Below are positions 1-10,713 of a stretch of DNA of 64,000 bases, one piece after another; position 1 is the stretch's first letter; every line of letters starts with the position of its first letter. The position numbers and the translations under genes are program-made. This stretch comes from Sanguinoderma infundibulare (taxonomy: Eukaryota; Basidiomycota; Agaricomycetes; Polyporales; Polyporaceae): contig JAVLRN010000006.1 in the NCBI GenBank assembly GCA_032821775.1, positions 372,001-436,000 of the forward strand, given 5' to 3'. Under the pieces are notes generated by a model. It was not told the origin of the DNA, did no database searches, and saw only the letters and a list, made by a program, of their open reading frames with translations.

Positions 1-649
1 CCTGTACAGTGCGATCGGGAGCATCAAAGGGGTATCGGTCAACCTGACGAGATTGACAGCGCCGATCGCGTGGATATACTCGACGTCCACAGATACTTCG
101 GTATTCTCCCATTCAGAAAATATGTGGGTGAATTGGGATTGCTGGAGGGATGCGATCGCTTGGTCTTGGACGTCTTGAATATGGTACTTGTGAGCAAGGC
201 GATGACGGACGCCACTTTGTCAAACGAGCGTTGCTTGTCGTCGTCGCGGCGATGAAAGCTGGCATAAAAAATTACCTCAAACGCACAACTGAAGGTATAA
301 ATGAAACTTACAAGCGTTGGTGCCGAGGAAGGAGCACTTTGAGCAAATGCGCCAAGTCCTCGGGGCTGTCGGAGAGCTCGACGACGGGGCAGCCGTCAAA
401 GGCCTCGTCCGCGTTCGCTGTGGAGGCGGAGAACATGTCGGAAAAGACGGTGGACTGGTCGGCGAGGAGTCCCTTGTAGATCCTGAAAGCCGTGCCTCCG
501 GCAACAAGGATGATGTTTCCGTCATAAAGCTAGAATTCGTCGTGGCGTTTGAGATTAGCGAGGGATGGGGGTGTCATGCCGGTAGACGCATCTCCTTTGT
601 CTGCCTCCTCGAGTTGTGCACGCTTATCAGGGGGAGGGCTCTGAGACAT
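1..649 (-). pseudogene. BTB/POZ domain protein, copy A (pseudogene, cut by window edge)
   Basis: The start codon is at 649 (MSQSPPP...). Exon 1 runs 649-312 and exon 2 from 258 leftward off the window. The frame shows the usual fungal BTB pattern: a 'YDGN(I)ILVA' strand, a 'DQSTVF' helix, then 'CPVVELSDSPEDLAHLLKV'. BTB proteins usually serve as Cullin-3 adaptors. Two lesions are visible. A TAG replaces the expected Trp in the HDEF-W-LYDGN stretch near 530. In exon 2 one base is missing relative to copy B (GCGATGAC against GCGAATGAC, near 199-204). The copy is about 90% alike to 7100-7763 and is non-functional as read. The 3' end lies outside the window. Confidence 0.75.
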
Positions 650-779
650 CGCAAGGCTTGCGAGTGGGAGCAGCGAGACGCGCCAGAGATCAACGGCCTA
701 GCGCCAGCTGTGACGCTAATTGGTCACATTGTTACTCCGTCACGGCGTTGCCACCGCGCTTGCGAGGGCCCCGGCGTGA

Positions 780-1262
780 CTCAGGCCTCTTGACTGTCAT
801 CGACTCGGGCACCACTCTCAGCATTTACGGTCTCCCGAGCGCCGTCGCAATGTTTTATTCTCCAAGATCCGAATGCTCCCGTATAGGAATCCTAGTGTCG
901 GCTTTAACTCCTACCCCTGCGTCAACACCTCCAACCTCGCCTTCAGCTGGGGAAGATCTCCGCCCAGAAGTGCGCCTCTCTTCGCTTTCGTAAAATGTGC
1001 TCGCTATGCAGGCGATGCTGGCCACTTGTCCTAGTTTCAACCTGGGAACGGTTAGTAGCAACCGCTGCGTCGGCGCCATTCTCGGGCACGATCTGGGTGG
1101 TAGGCGATAGGTGGATATATCTCGTACTGAACGTCCGATGTTATGATTACTGACTGGGCCTGTTTTGTCGCAGCTTCATGAATAACGTGTACACTGTATT
1201 CTCGTTCTCGACCAATTCAGTCGGCTTTGCGACGCTCAAGTAGCAGTCGGCTTTTGTGATGA
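780..1262 (+). pseudogene. Aspartic protease (A1) C-terminal relic
   Basis: Translated pieces match the intact protease at 49624-51176: 'TVIDSGTTL' with the second catalytic Asp motif, 'YPCVNTSNLAFSWG', 'NRCVGAILG' and the C-terminal 'SVGFATLK'. They occur in the same order and are separated by remnants of two introns, but the frames are broken and the N-terminal lobe is missing. The 3' flank (about 1258-1340) also resembles the 3' flank of the intact gene, so this is a segmental duplicate and not a processed copy. Confidence 0.7.
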
Positions 1263-1422
1263 AAGACAGCTCCAGCAGTCCTTGAAGGACGCCGTTTCGA
1301 GCTTCAAATCGGGCCGGTTCTCCCAACACAATTTGCATTCACGCTTGATGTACTAATCCAATATATATATACGCTCCCACAATCAACAATCGTCCAATTC
1401 ACGTTCAAGTGTGAAGTCTAGT

Positions 1423-3360
1423 CTACCGTCCATTCCGAGCCTGTCGACGCTTCCTAGCAGTGCCCACATCCCGGCCTTGGTTCAAACGCCTGGGCCCTGG
1501 CACCGGGTGACGAATGGCACCGCCGCCGAGCGCAACGTGACGATTCACGTTCCCCGCATTGAGGCCTTTCCCGACGAACACAACCTCGTCCGCCGACCTC
1601 AGAAAACATGGCAAATACAGGCGTGATAATATCTCGGTCGCGAACGAGTTTGCAGCAACGTCGCGGACGTGACGGCGCTTCAGCCGGCCAAAAATCGAAC
1701 TTGACATTGATGGCTCCGGTGCGCCCATCACTGATGGAACGGGTGGGGTATACGACGCGATACAGAGCTCGAGTCGCCCCAATTGGTGGAAGCCGTGGGA
1801 GAGGACCGCCTGCAGCCGGTTCAACTGCTCACGGTGGTCAGCTATTATCCCGTAGTCGTCCGGCTCCCAGTCCGAGGGGCTCGCGACCGCGCACACGTAT
1901 GCGAGGCACGTCTCTTGAGCAGATGTGGTTGTGGGGCGTTGGCGCAACAGGTCCAGGAAACTTTCCGCCACCTGTAGCTTGAGGTCCTCGGCGGTCGGCC
2001 CCCCGAGCAGTTCGAGACGGCAGAGGTTGGAGAGGCCTTGAACAAATTGTCGCAACAGGTCCTTGTTCATGGACGGTGCATGCTCTAGGTCGAGTGCGAG
2101 CTCCGTGACGTTCGCATATCGATGTTCGTTCAGGAAGTCTTGGATCCCAGGGCCCATCGCACACTCGCTGACGCAGAGACGTTGCACGCCGCCAGCATAG
2201 CACTGCAACGTGACACTCCCCGACCTCTGGAAGAGACAGAGATAGATGGCGTCGAAGAATGGAGGCGCATGGAGACCGATCATGTTCTTCGGCAAAAGCT
2301 GATGAGTGCTCCCCCGACATAAACCCCTGCTAAGGTCGATTGTGACATCCGGGGGAAACGAGAGTGCCGCAAAGAGGGAGGTAGGAGTATCCATGGGGTC
2401 GGCCAGATGGACGTTGAAATGACGAAGAGCGGGGAGGTGGACGGTACGAGGAGTTCCATTTGGCGCATCAATTTCACCCCCTCTCCATTCTTGTGACCAA
2501 CTAGAAACGGTTAGGGTTTCAAGACCGAGCGCACACCGGTCCAGAGCAGCGAGGAAAACGTCGTGACGATAGCCGCCGTGGTGTAGGACAAGCGTCTTCA
2601 GCGACTTCACGGCGATTCTTGAGGTGAAGAAGCAGCCAGTTATGCTGACAGTGTGCAGCAGAGGGAGATCCGCATCTGTCAAAAGTGACATCTCGTCCAC
2701 AGAGAACGGCTTGTTGCAAAAGCTGGGGATGTGCAAACTCTCGAGACTCCGCAGTGAACGTACCACGTCGAGAACCTCTACGGCCTCCTCCACGCCACGA
2801 ACATTGACGGCCAAGTGGGAAATCCGCGAAAGGTGGGGCTCAAGCGTCGCGTACTGCGTGAGCTGCCAAATGGGTCGTGACCGCTCGGCGTGAAGTCGAA
2901 GAGGATAAGATGCCGACCATTCGAAGAGTATCGACAGGCAGGGAACTCGACGAAGGTCGCCTCCGTATTTGAACACAGAATCGACCGCATCGGCCCATAG
3001 CTGTGGCGTGTCCCGTGCTATGTTTCGCCAGTATTGGCAGATGTGGGTTAGAATGAAGAGCTCTTGCCATTTGATCCACGCCCCACTGGTAAGGATCTTC
3101 GTCACTAGTTCGGCAGGGAGGCGCATGACGGGAGCGGCAGCGTTGAAAATGGAACGAAATGGGATGACGGGTGCCTCGTATGGTTCTGTGATCTTGTACT
3201 CCGCGCGGCTTGGTATGAACCTCTCCATGCCCAAAGATGGAGGTGGGGACTGGAAGTGGTCGGTGGTCGAAGTCAGACTTCGAGACATAGCAGTAGAAGA
3301 GGCGGGAATACGGCTTACATGGTTCGTCGCAACGAAAGTAAAAGGACTTTCAGGAGCCAT
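1423..3360 (-). CDS. F-box-like / leucine-rich protein, single exon
   Basis: One uninterrupted reading frame of 645 codons. After a Ser/Pro-rich N-terminus of about 75 residues comes an F-box-like segment (residues about 78-125, 'RLPAELVTKILTSG' ... 'THICQYWRNIARDTPQLWAD'). The rest is Leu-rich and typical of the divergent LRR part of agaricomycete F-box proteins. Such proteins bind Skp1 through the F-box and recruit substrates to SCF ubiquitin ligases; the substrate is unknown here. The very C-terminus is unusually basic (RKRRQARNGR). Start chosen as the first ATG; a later Met at residue 24 or 45 is possible. Length and codon usage look normal. Confidence 0.85.
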   Translation of the reverse strand: MAPESPFTFVATNHVSRIPASSTAMSRSLTSTTDHFQSPPPSLGMERFIPSRAEYKITEPYEAPVIPFRSIFNAAAPVMRLPAELVTKILTSGAWIKWQELFILTHICQYWRNIARDTPQLWADAVDSVFKYGGDLRRVPCLSILFEWSASYPLRLHAERSRPIWQLTQYATLEPHLSRISHLAVNVRGVEEAVEVLDVVRSLRSLESLHIPSFCNKPFSVDEMSLLTDADLPLLHTVSITGCFFTSRIAVKSLKTLVLHHGGYRHDVFLAALDRCALGLETLTVSSWSQEWRGGEIDAPNGTPRTVHLPALRHFNVHLADPMDTPTSLFAALSFPPDVTIDLSRGLCRGSTHQLLPKNMIGLHAPPFFDAIYLCLFQRSGSVTLQCYAGGVQRLCVSECAMGPGIQDFLNEHRYANVTELALDLEHAPSMNKDLLRQFVQGLSNLCRLELLGGPTAEDLKLQVAESFLDLLRQRPTTTSAQETCLAYVCAVASPSDWEPDDYGIIADHREQLNRLQAVLSHGFHQLGRLELCIASYTPPVPSVMGAPEPSMSSSIFGRLKRRHVRDVAANSFATEILSRLYLPCFLRSADEVVFVGKGLNAGNVNRHVALGGGAIRHPVPGPRRLNQGRDVGTARKRRQARNGR

Positions 3361-3689
3361 TGACCGCGGAAAAGAGATGATGAGTCGACGCGTAACGGTA
3401 GGAGGGTGAATGGTGGTTGAAGACCAGGCGAGTTGTGTTCAAGACGCCGCCGCCCACCCCAGCTTGTTCGGCAGACTCCGACTCCGACGCACGAGCGCTC
3501 AAACGCTCAGTCCTTTGTATCTTCGGCGGATTCTTCGCTGTTTTCCTAAGAACCGACAGCGTTGGACGCCTCATTGTCTTGAGTCAGTCATGGGTCGCTT
3601 TTCCCCACTCTCCAGCTTGTAGATGCCAATATTGTCCCTCGGCCAACCTTAAACTCCTCCGCGCTCGTCAAATCGAGGCTCGCGAGCGC
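3361..3689. other. Intergenic sequence without a supported gene
   Basis: Upstream region of the F-box gene. Short plus-strand ORFs here have no recognisable content. I see no repeat or RNA gene. Confidence 0.5.
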
Positions 3690-4001
3690 TCAAAAAGCCA
3701 GTGGTACGCACCCGAACCTGGCGCTCCGGGGAGCAGCCTCCGCCGCAGAACTACAGCACGGACCTATTCGCTCCCGCCACCCACACGTACGCGTGAGTTT
3801 CCCTCGTAAGTGTCTCCTGGTCCTAATGCTGTACCGTATCCCTATAGGCTTCAACACGCCCTGCCCCATGTTCTCGAGGCGGCTGCCCGTGTGCGCCAGC
3901 ATCGCCTTGAGTGTTGACCCCATATCGAGGACAGCCGCGCTGAGGAGCCCGAGGTGCGCGCTGTGGTTAGTGTGAACGAGTGTGAGGAGCATCGAGTACA
4001 T
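3690..4001 (-). CDS. Possible hypothetical exon(s)
   Basis: This minus-strand frame begins with a plausible amphipathic helical stretch (residues about 1-54: 'MYSMLLTLVHTNHSAHLGLL', then 'MLAHTGSRLENMGQG'). It then becomes Arg/Cys-rich in a way that looks like read-through into intron. It could be the 3' exon of the gene whose low-complexity exon lies at 4328-4816. I do not recognise a family. Confidence 0.3.
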   Translation of the reverse strand: MYSMLLTLVHTNHSAHLGLLSAAVLDMGSTLKAMLAHTGSRLENMGQGVLKPIGIRYSIRTRRHLRGKLTRTCGWRERIGPCCSSAAEAAPRSARFGCVPLAF

Positions 4002-4327
4002 GCAGGAGGTGAGGTTCTACGGTTCTCGGGTCACAGATTTGAGACAGCGCTATTGAAACTTGGCCATACTTACATGATTAAGTACCTGGGCCAAACGTGG
4101 GCACTGCGCGGAGCGGCACGGGCGTCATCCATGTCAAACATTTGTTGGTTATCATTGAATCTAGGAGGGTTATTTGCAACTAAACGTAGTGCTCTGACAG
4201 TTACGCTCAGAGAAGACGTGGACAGGCAGCACGCCGACCAACAAGCAGACCTCAACATTAATTTTGTTTCTTCGCTCTCTGAAATAGAAAAATGAGAAAC
4301 CAGCAGCCCAAAAAAGAAAAACTCGGT

Positions 4328-4816
4328 TCAAACCTTGCCAGGTCGCCCAATGTCATCTCTTTTACTCAATGCCTCTTCCATCGGGTCAAAACGCTTTCTC
4401 TTGAAGGATGGTTCAGAGTCCCTCGACGATGACGTTGGGACCTCGCTCTGCTTCGGCGGCCACTCCCTCGCGCGTGGAGGTGACTCTGCTGCGTCCCCAC
4501 CAAGTTGCTTTGACATCCGGAATCGGGTACCGGCATGGACCATCCCCTTTGTTCGCTTCTGATACTGTCCGCTCAAAGGACCGGCCCGGGTGGGCTCTGG
4601 CAGAGGTATGGTAGGAAGAGGGGACAACGCGCGAGACACGGACTGCGACCGAGACCGAGAAAGCGCCCGCCGGTTGCGCGACCATGAACGATCGTTTGGC
4701 ACGTAGCGCGTCGGCCCAGGTGAGAACCGTACCATCGCCGATGAGCGTGTCGGACTGAGAAAGGCGTGACTCCCGTCGGTGGCACCGTCGACAGGTGCGT
4801 AGTGATGTGAGAGCAT
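4328..4816 (-). CDS. Hypothetical Ser/Arg-rich protein exon
   Basis: A 162-codon frame rich in Ser, Arg and Pro, with an RS-like run ('RNRRALSRSRSQSVSRALSP') at about residues 48-67 and a basic patch ('FKRKRFDPMEEALSKR') near the end. The composition suggests a disordered nuclear protein, but no domain is recognisable. The frame ends just after a possible donor (AAG/GTTTGA), so more exons may follow to the left, perhaps 3690-4001. Function unknown. Confidence 0.4.
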   Translation of the reverse strand: MLSHHYAPVDGATDGSHAFLSPTRSSAMVRFSPGPTRYVPNDRSWSRNRRALSRSRSQSVSRALSPLPTIPLPEPTRAGPLSGQYQKRTKGMVHAGTRFRMSKQLGGDAAESPPRAREWPPKQSEVPTSSSRDSEPSFKRKRFDPMEEALSKRDDIGRPGKV

Positions 4817-5066
4817 CCCAACTGGGACGCCTGGAGTTAGATCAAAGCTCGTTCACTCGGATGCGTAGCGATAACATACCTCCCCCAGTCACCGTGATGT
4901 TCGGTGGACCGTCGATAAGGTGCTGAGAAACGTTGTCCGGTATGCCCTGTGCATGACCGTAGAAGTAAAATGATATCGTTTGGCTGTAGGAATGATGACA
5001 AATACTCACAGAAGGGAGCCCTACAAGATCCCTATCGGACGCAATAGCGCATGTTGCATCGGTTTG

Positions 5067-6258
5067 CTAAATGACATTGGTCAATGCATGCGCGCGAATG
5101 AACAATTTCAGAGGAACAGCGTACATCGAGGATATACTCCAGTAATTCGTCGACCACATCTCCCTAATATTGATTATACTCATAAGCGTAGTGTTCCGTA
5201 TAATGCAGCGATCCTTCCTTGCCTGATACGACGGCCTCGGGACCACGTCAACTATTACAGACGTTCCGTCTTGACCACTCCCGCACGCCATGTTGTCTGG
5301 CCCGTCCGGAGTCGAAGAGCGACTCAAATCGGGCTCTTCCGAGGCTGCCCGAATGACTTTCGGGACGAAGAACGGGCGATGCTTGACCTTGTAGTAGTGC
5401 AAAAAGATGCACTGGTCGGACGCCAACCGCTCCCCTGCTTCCCCATGCACACCGCCCTTAGGACCACCTCGATGCTCCCATGACATGGACACCTCCCGCG
5501 TCGCCGAGACAGAGAAGATCGCCTGCGCAGCCGGTCCGAACTCGCCACCGAACTCGATCTCCCCGTCCCGTGCGCTGTGTGTCGCCGCTGCGAGCGCCCA
5601 CTCGGCAGTCTTCACCCATCCGCTGACGAAGATGATATCCTGCGATTTGAGGTCGAGCCTGCACACGTTCCGTGCGAACTCGTGCCACCCGGCGTGATTG
5701 CGGAGGATGTATTGCGTGAGGTCCCGACAGGGATGCAGGACCTCTCGGTGGGCGTCGTTCTTGAGGACGAGGATGGCACCCTGCTCGCCTGCAAACTTGA
5801 AACGGATGCTCGCGAGGGCGCCGACGTTCCCCTCACAAGTTGCTTCGCTATCGCAAGTAGGAACCGTGAACGAACTCTCCTGTGCTCAGGACACAATAAA
5901 TACTCACATTGTAGCGTTCGTGTTCACTGCGGTGACGCTCTTGCTGCAGATAGCCCCAGCCTCGAGCGCGTGGGGCCGCAGGTGCCGTAGCGTATCTGGG
6001 CAGTGGGCACTTGAACGCCTCGTAGCCGTCCGGCAACCCATGTCGATAGTGCAACGGATGATCACCGGGGAGCGTCGCGTTGAAGAGACGATAGAAACCG
6101 CCGTCGAGGACGTAGCCTACATCCCCGATCAGCACTTCCCCAGATGCTGTCGGTTCGGGTTCCCAGAGAGGATATCCGTGACCGCGTTGGAAGAGCAGCT
6201 TTGTGTAGACGTCGCAGGCAAGGCTCATTGTAGACGGGGGAGAGATAGAGGAAGTCAT
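5067..6258 (-). pseudogene. Conserved fungal hypothetical protein, apparent 1-nt frameshift
   Basis: Exon 1 (6258 to about 5912) starts MTSSISPPS and carries 'YTKLLFQRGHGYPLWEPEP', a hallmark of a common agaricomycete protein family of unknown function. Exon 2 (from about 5854, acceptor TTGCGATAG) continues with 'LVLKNDAHREVLHPC', 'DIIFVSGWVKTAEWALAA' and 'QCIFLHYYKVKHR', all in family order. The intron (GTGAGT...) is phase 2. Within exon 1 the reading frame must shift by one base near 5990 (CTGCCCAGATACG) to pass from '...GYEAFKCPL' into the expected 'ICSKSVTAVNTNAT' segment. This is either a disabling insertion or an assembly error. The C-terminal end beyond about 5200 is not family-like and may be intronic. 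Confidence 0.6.
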
Positions 6259-6780
6259 GGATCCTTTTCTATGTGGTCGTGTCCGCCGATGCCGTGAGAG
6301 GCTGTGATCCTAGGAGCACAGCGTCAAAAGCCTGTCAGATGCAAGGACTATTACGAGAGCTGTGAACAGGAATAGACGAACATTGGCTTCATCGATGATT
6401 CTAGGAGAAGTCCAGCTTCCCTATGGCCGCCCGCCTTGATACGATAAGATGTTCACCAGAGGGTGGGTTGAAAAAAGTTAGTGTTTTAGGTCAGGGAGCC
6501 CACTACGAGTAGGCGTGTCAGAGGTTTTCGAAAAATTTGCTGAAGCAGGCGGATGAACTTTACAGCTATTTTCAGAACGATAGGCCCTCCGGAAGAGAAC
6601 TCGTTCATGTCAGTTAGACAGCCCTAGACACTCAGGTACCCTGGCCCCAGTTGCCAGGGGAGCGCCGGGCCGACCGTGCTGGGGGTCCATCGGGGCGTCC
6701 GACTGCCATGGGATCGAGCACCCATCGATGTCGGGTGACTAACCGACCTGAACGTGCTTTGTGCGAGAAGGCCTATCGAT
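6259..6780. other. Intergenic, no gene seen
   Basis: Contains only short ORFs. The last 150 bases may hold scrambled remains of the 3' end of BTB copy B. Nothing else is recognised. Confidence 0.45.
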
Positions 6781-7763
6781 CTAAAAAGAACTATAAATGC
6801 AAGAGATTGGCGATCTTGAATTACCAGACATTGGCCACTGCCGGACGTCGACGATCCACGGCCGCTTCCCCGCAAATCCATATCCACATGGATATGAAAC
6901 CGAATACCATTCTCTGAAGCACGACATCCTACTCATCCCTGTAGAGCAGTTGTCCGCGGGTTTCCTTAGCATCCGGGAAAGGATAGCAACCTGCCCCCTC
7001 GCCAGCGTGAGCTGCCCTTCGAGACAGCGCTTCACATCCTCGGTTGGAAGGTGCTCGACGATGCCGTCTTCACGCTTCCAACCATCCACCAAGTCACCGT
7101 CGAGGAGGCAACACCTGTACAGCGCGATCGAGAGCATCAAAGGGGTATCGGTCAACCTGGCGAGGTTGACAGCGCCGATCGCGTGGATATACTCGACGTC
7201 CACAGATCCGTCGGTATTCTCCCATTCAGAAAAGATGTGGGTGAATTGGGATTGCTGGAGGGATGCGATTGCTTGGTCTTCGACGTCTTGGATATGATAC
7301 TTGTGAGCAAGGCGAATGACGGACGGGACTTGGTCAAACGAGCGTTGCTCGTCGTCGTCGCGGCAATGAAAGCTGGCATAAAAAATTACCTCAAACGCAC
7401 AACTGAAGGTATAAATGAAACTTACAAGCGTTGGTGCCGAGGAAGGAGCACTTTGAGCAAATGCGCCAAGTCCTCGGGGCTGTCGGAGAGCTCGACGACG
7501 GGGCAGCCGTCAAAGGCCTCGTCCGCATTCGCTGTGGAGGCGGAGAACATGTCGGAAAAGACGGTGGACTGGTCGGCGAGGAGTCCCTTGTAGATCCTGA
7601 AAGCCGTGCCTGCAGCAACAAGGATGATGTTTCCGTCATAAAGCTAGAATTCGTCGTGGCGTTCGAGATCAGCGATGGATGGGGGTACTATGCTAGTGGA
7701 CGGATTTCCTTCGTCTGCCTCCGCGAGTCGTGCACGCTTCGCAGGGGGAGAATTCTGAGACAT
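6781..7763 (-). pseudogene. BTB/POZ domain protein, copy B (nonsense pseudogene)
   Basis: The start is at 7763 (MSQNSPPAKRARLAEAD). The first exon holds the BTB core, and an intron (GTAAGTTTC...GCCAG) separates it from an exon with 'VIRLAHKYHIQDVEDQA', 'AIGAVNLARLTDTPLML' and 'HLPTEDVKRCLEGQLTLARG'. A TAG interrupts exon 1 near 7650 at the same codon as in copy A. The second exon is otherwise open to 6781, but its last ~50 codons no longer look family-like, so the 3' end is probably degenerate. The intact paralogue is 12510-13652. The upstream flank up to about 7910 is also duplicated from copy A. Confidence 0.75.
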
Positions 7764-7909
7764 CGCAAGGCTTGCGAATGGGAGCAGCGAGAGACGCGAC
7801 AGCGATCAACGGCCTCGCGCCAGCTGTGACGCTAATTGGTCACATTGTTACTCCATCACGGCGTTGCCACGGCGCTTGGGACTCGGGCCCCGGCGTGACA
7901 GGCTCGGGC

Positions 7910-8581
7910 CTCATTGGAGGCCTCACACAAACCATACAGCACTTACCTCGACTTGAGCTGTATCGTCAACAGCGGCAACTTCCGGTTCGCGACCCGGGAT
8001 CGCACCGATACGTTACCTACCCAAGCATGGGCTCCCGTGATCACGTCCGTCCGATCAACACTTCGTCAGTGTACTCTGGGATTACCCGCTGAGTCCGATC
8101 GTGAGTCGTGCATTCTATTGCCTTGGTACCACACCAACACGAGTTTCCTTTACCAGCCGAGAGCATCGCGACCGTTTACAACAGTCTCAAGCAGTGCGCG
8201 CAACTGCAATCGCTCAGCATCATACACCCCATTCACTTATTTAACGAACACTCCTTCCTCTTCCTGGACATGCTCGCCGACCTGCTATCCTCTCCGGATC
8301 CTCACGCACTGTTTTCGTTGCTCGAAGAGCTCTCGGTAGAGTGGCGGCAGCTACAAGAGCCTCTATATGGTTTTGAAGCCCCCTGCAAGAAGCTCGCGAG
8401 CGCGCTCGCGGACCGGTCCAGGTGCCCACTTCTGAAGCGGTTGAAGGTCTCTTCATGCTGTGGCACGGCCGGGGAGAACATGGCGCCCGCGGAGGAGATG
8501 GAGGCGCACGAGACCCTCCTCCGGTCTTGTTTTGGAATGGTTGCGCTGGTCGGGCTGGATCTCGAGATCTCGGCCACTTGA
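7910..8581 (+). pseudogene. F-box/LRR-type gene fragment (C-terminal part)
   Basis: From 8108 an open frame of 157 codons shows Leu-rich segments typical of agaricomycete F-box/LRR proteins ('QLQSLSIIHPIHLFNEHSF', 'LLEELSVEW', 'CPLLKRLKV'). It ends cleanly with TGA at 8581. No F-box is visible upstream. The 7910-8107 stretch looks like an eroded 5' part. I call it a fragment, but an unannotated 5' exon structure could rescue it. Confidence 0.45.
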
Positions 8582-9585
8582 GGATGCGGCCCCACTGTAA
8601 CGTGAGTCATCCGGTACTCATGCTAGACGGGGGCGGACGAACATCTCATTGCGTCACTGTGCCAGAGTTATTCCTTTAGCTCTCGTCTCATGTCGTCTCT
8701 CCCAATCGAACTCTTGACCTACTCTCCCCGTTTGAACGGACCGGAGATGTAACCATGTTCAGTCGAACAGAGCGTGCGATATCGGCCGTGCTGGGGTCCC
8801 AAGATCCAGACGACGCCCGTTCGTGCCCGCCCGGAGTCTCGTTCGAGCGCGTCCTCTTCATCAAGGTGTCGTTATCGACAGGCACTGGTTCGGCCTCCTC
8901 TGAATCGGACTCATGACTGCTGGTGCTGACAATGGAGGCGTCAGAGTGGCGATCATCCGGCGCGAAGCCGAGGACTCTGGTGTACTCTGACCCTTCACAT
9001 GAACCATTCCCCCGCGCGTCAACTTCGGTGAACGCTCACTTAAAAAGCTCCGAAGAGGGTATTTTACTTACTGTTACCCCACCTGACATCTCCCGACAGC
9101 GTTTGCCGCGCATAGTGTTCAAGTTGGCCCGAGCGGTCACGATGTTTTGAAATGACAGGCTGTCTCATGCAGTGGGAGCGGAAGTGGCGATCGGATTGTC
9201 GGTAGCGCTCGCGTATGCATCGTCAACCGCCAAGACCGTGATCCTCCGCAACTTGTCCTTGACAGTCGGGTTCGGCGGGATATGGATGCCCCGCAAACCA
9301 AGGAAGGAGGAACACGCGTCCTATCGGCAGAGCAGAGTGTTATGGTATGTGGGAATGGTTTGTAAAGTATGTCCACGCATCTCGGTGCGTTTGCTGACCT
9401 GGGCTTTCTCTTCGTAGCCTTCAGGCAACTCATCTGATGCAAATGACAGTCTCAGCGACCCATGGACCGGAACGCGCACCCGAGTACGATGGGTATAACT
9501 GCTCGTGCTCCTTCGAGCAGCAGCCCCATCAACGACGCCCCCTTCCAACCGCGCTCAAAGCAAGCCCACCTCACTCGTCCAGCCC
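8582..9585. other. Intergenic, no gene recognised
   Basis: Short ORFs on both strands, none with recognisable content. The last 100 bases are the promoter and 5' UTR of the GST gene. Confidence 0.45.
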
Positions 9586-10421
9586 ATGGTCCTCAAGCTC
9601 TACGGTCTCGCCACGGCCACCTGCACCAAGCGCGTCCGCTGCGTGCTCGAGGAGCTCAACGTTCCCTACGAGCTCATCAACGTCAACATCTTCAAGGGCG
9701 AGCAAAAGGCTGCGATCTTCAAGGTAAAGCAACCCTTCGGCCAGATCCCATACATCGACGACGACGGCTTCGAGCTCTTCGAGTCCCGCGCCATCTGCCG
9801 CTACCTCGCGCTCAAGCACGGGGGCGTCGGGACGCTCATCCCCGACCCGAGCGACATAGGGAAAACGGCGCTCTTCGAACAGGCGGCGAGCATCGAGATG
9901 AGCAACTTTGACCACGGGGCGTCTGGTCTGGCGCGGGAAAGGCGCTTCAAGGAGTAAGCCGGGCTTTCCTCTCGCTTTAGTGTTAGATGTTTGAATATTG
10001 ATTGTCCGTGGTTTAGGATTATGAAGGTTGAAGACCAGATTGACCCCGTGCTCGTCGAGCACTACCGCAAGTCGCTGGAGAGCCGCCTTGAAGGCTATGA
10101 CGCGCTGCTTTCCAAGCAGAAGTACGTCGCTGGCGACGTGAGTGTATTGTCATCCGTGCTACAGTCTGGATCGTAACTCACCAGTGCATCTTCACACGAC
10201 AGGAGTACTCGCTCATCGACATATTCCACCTCTCCTATGGCTCGCTGCTCAAGGATATGAACATAGACTACCTCGAGTCTGAGAAGTACCCCAACGTTGC
10301 GAAGTAAATCCTTCCAGATACTTGCACTTGGTAATGAAACGGATATCTGACGATCTCGCGCAGATGGTGGAAGGATATCTCCAACCGCCCGGCCTGGAAG
10401 CAGGTCAATGTCCCAATCTAG
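9586..10421 (+). CDS. Glutathione S-transferase (phi/GTT-like)
   Basis: Four exons join in frame: 9586-9953, 10017-10137, 10203-10303 and 10364-10421. They give 215 codons plus stop, the usual length of a cytosolic GST. The N-terminal thioredoxin fold (residues about 1-80) begins 'MVLKLYGLATATCTKRVRC' and contains 'VKQPFGQIPYIDDDGF' with the cis-Pro and 'ESRAICRYLA', the glutathione-binding SNAIL/TRAIC-type motif. The helical C-terminal domain ends 'WWKDISNRPAWKQVN'. It conjugates glutathione to electrophiles, probably in the cytosol during wood-extractive detoxification (inference). Intron positions match those of the second GST on the opposite strand 300 bp away. Confidence 0.92.
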
Positions 10422-10713
10422 GATCTGGGGCTTATATAGACAATCTGTCTTCCGATATCTTGATACCACGACAAGAATCATCATCACTGACCTTGAATCT
10501 TATGTCATATCGGTTCTGCGTTACGGCACCCCAGTTAATCGACTCGTGTACTAGCCGCGGACCATGGTCATCAGATAAGGAAGATGTATTCAAGGTTTAA
10601 ATCTCGTTCTCGACAGCCTGTGCAAGAGGTCCGTGACTATCCTCGCCACATGAAACAATAGCGCCAATCCAGCCCAGGTCTCTTCGTATGCTCCTCTAGC
10701 TTCTTTGAAATGA

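Noticed and set aside
9571..10062. 163-codon minus-strand ORF
   Set aside because: Antisense of the first GST gene.
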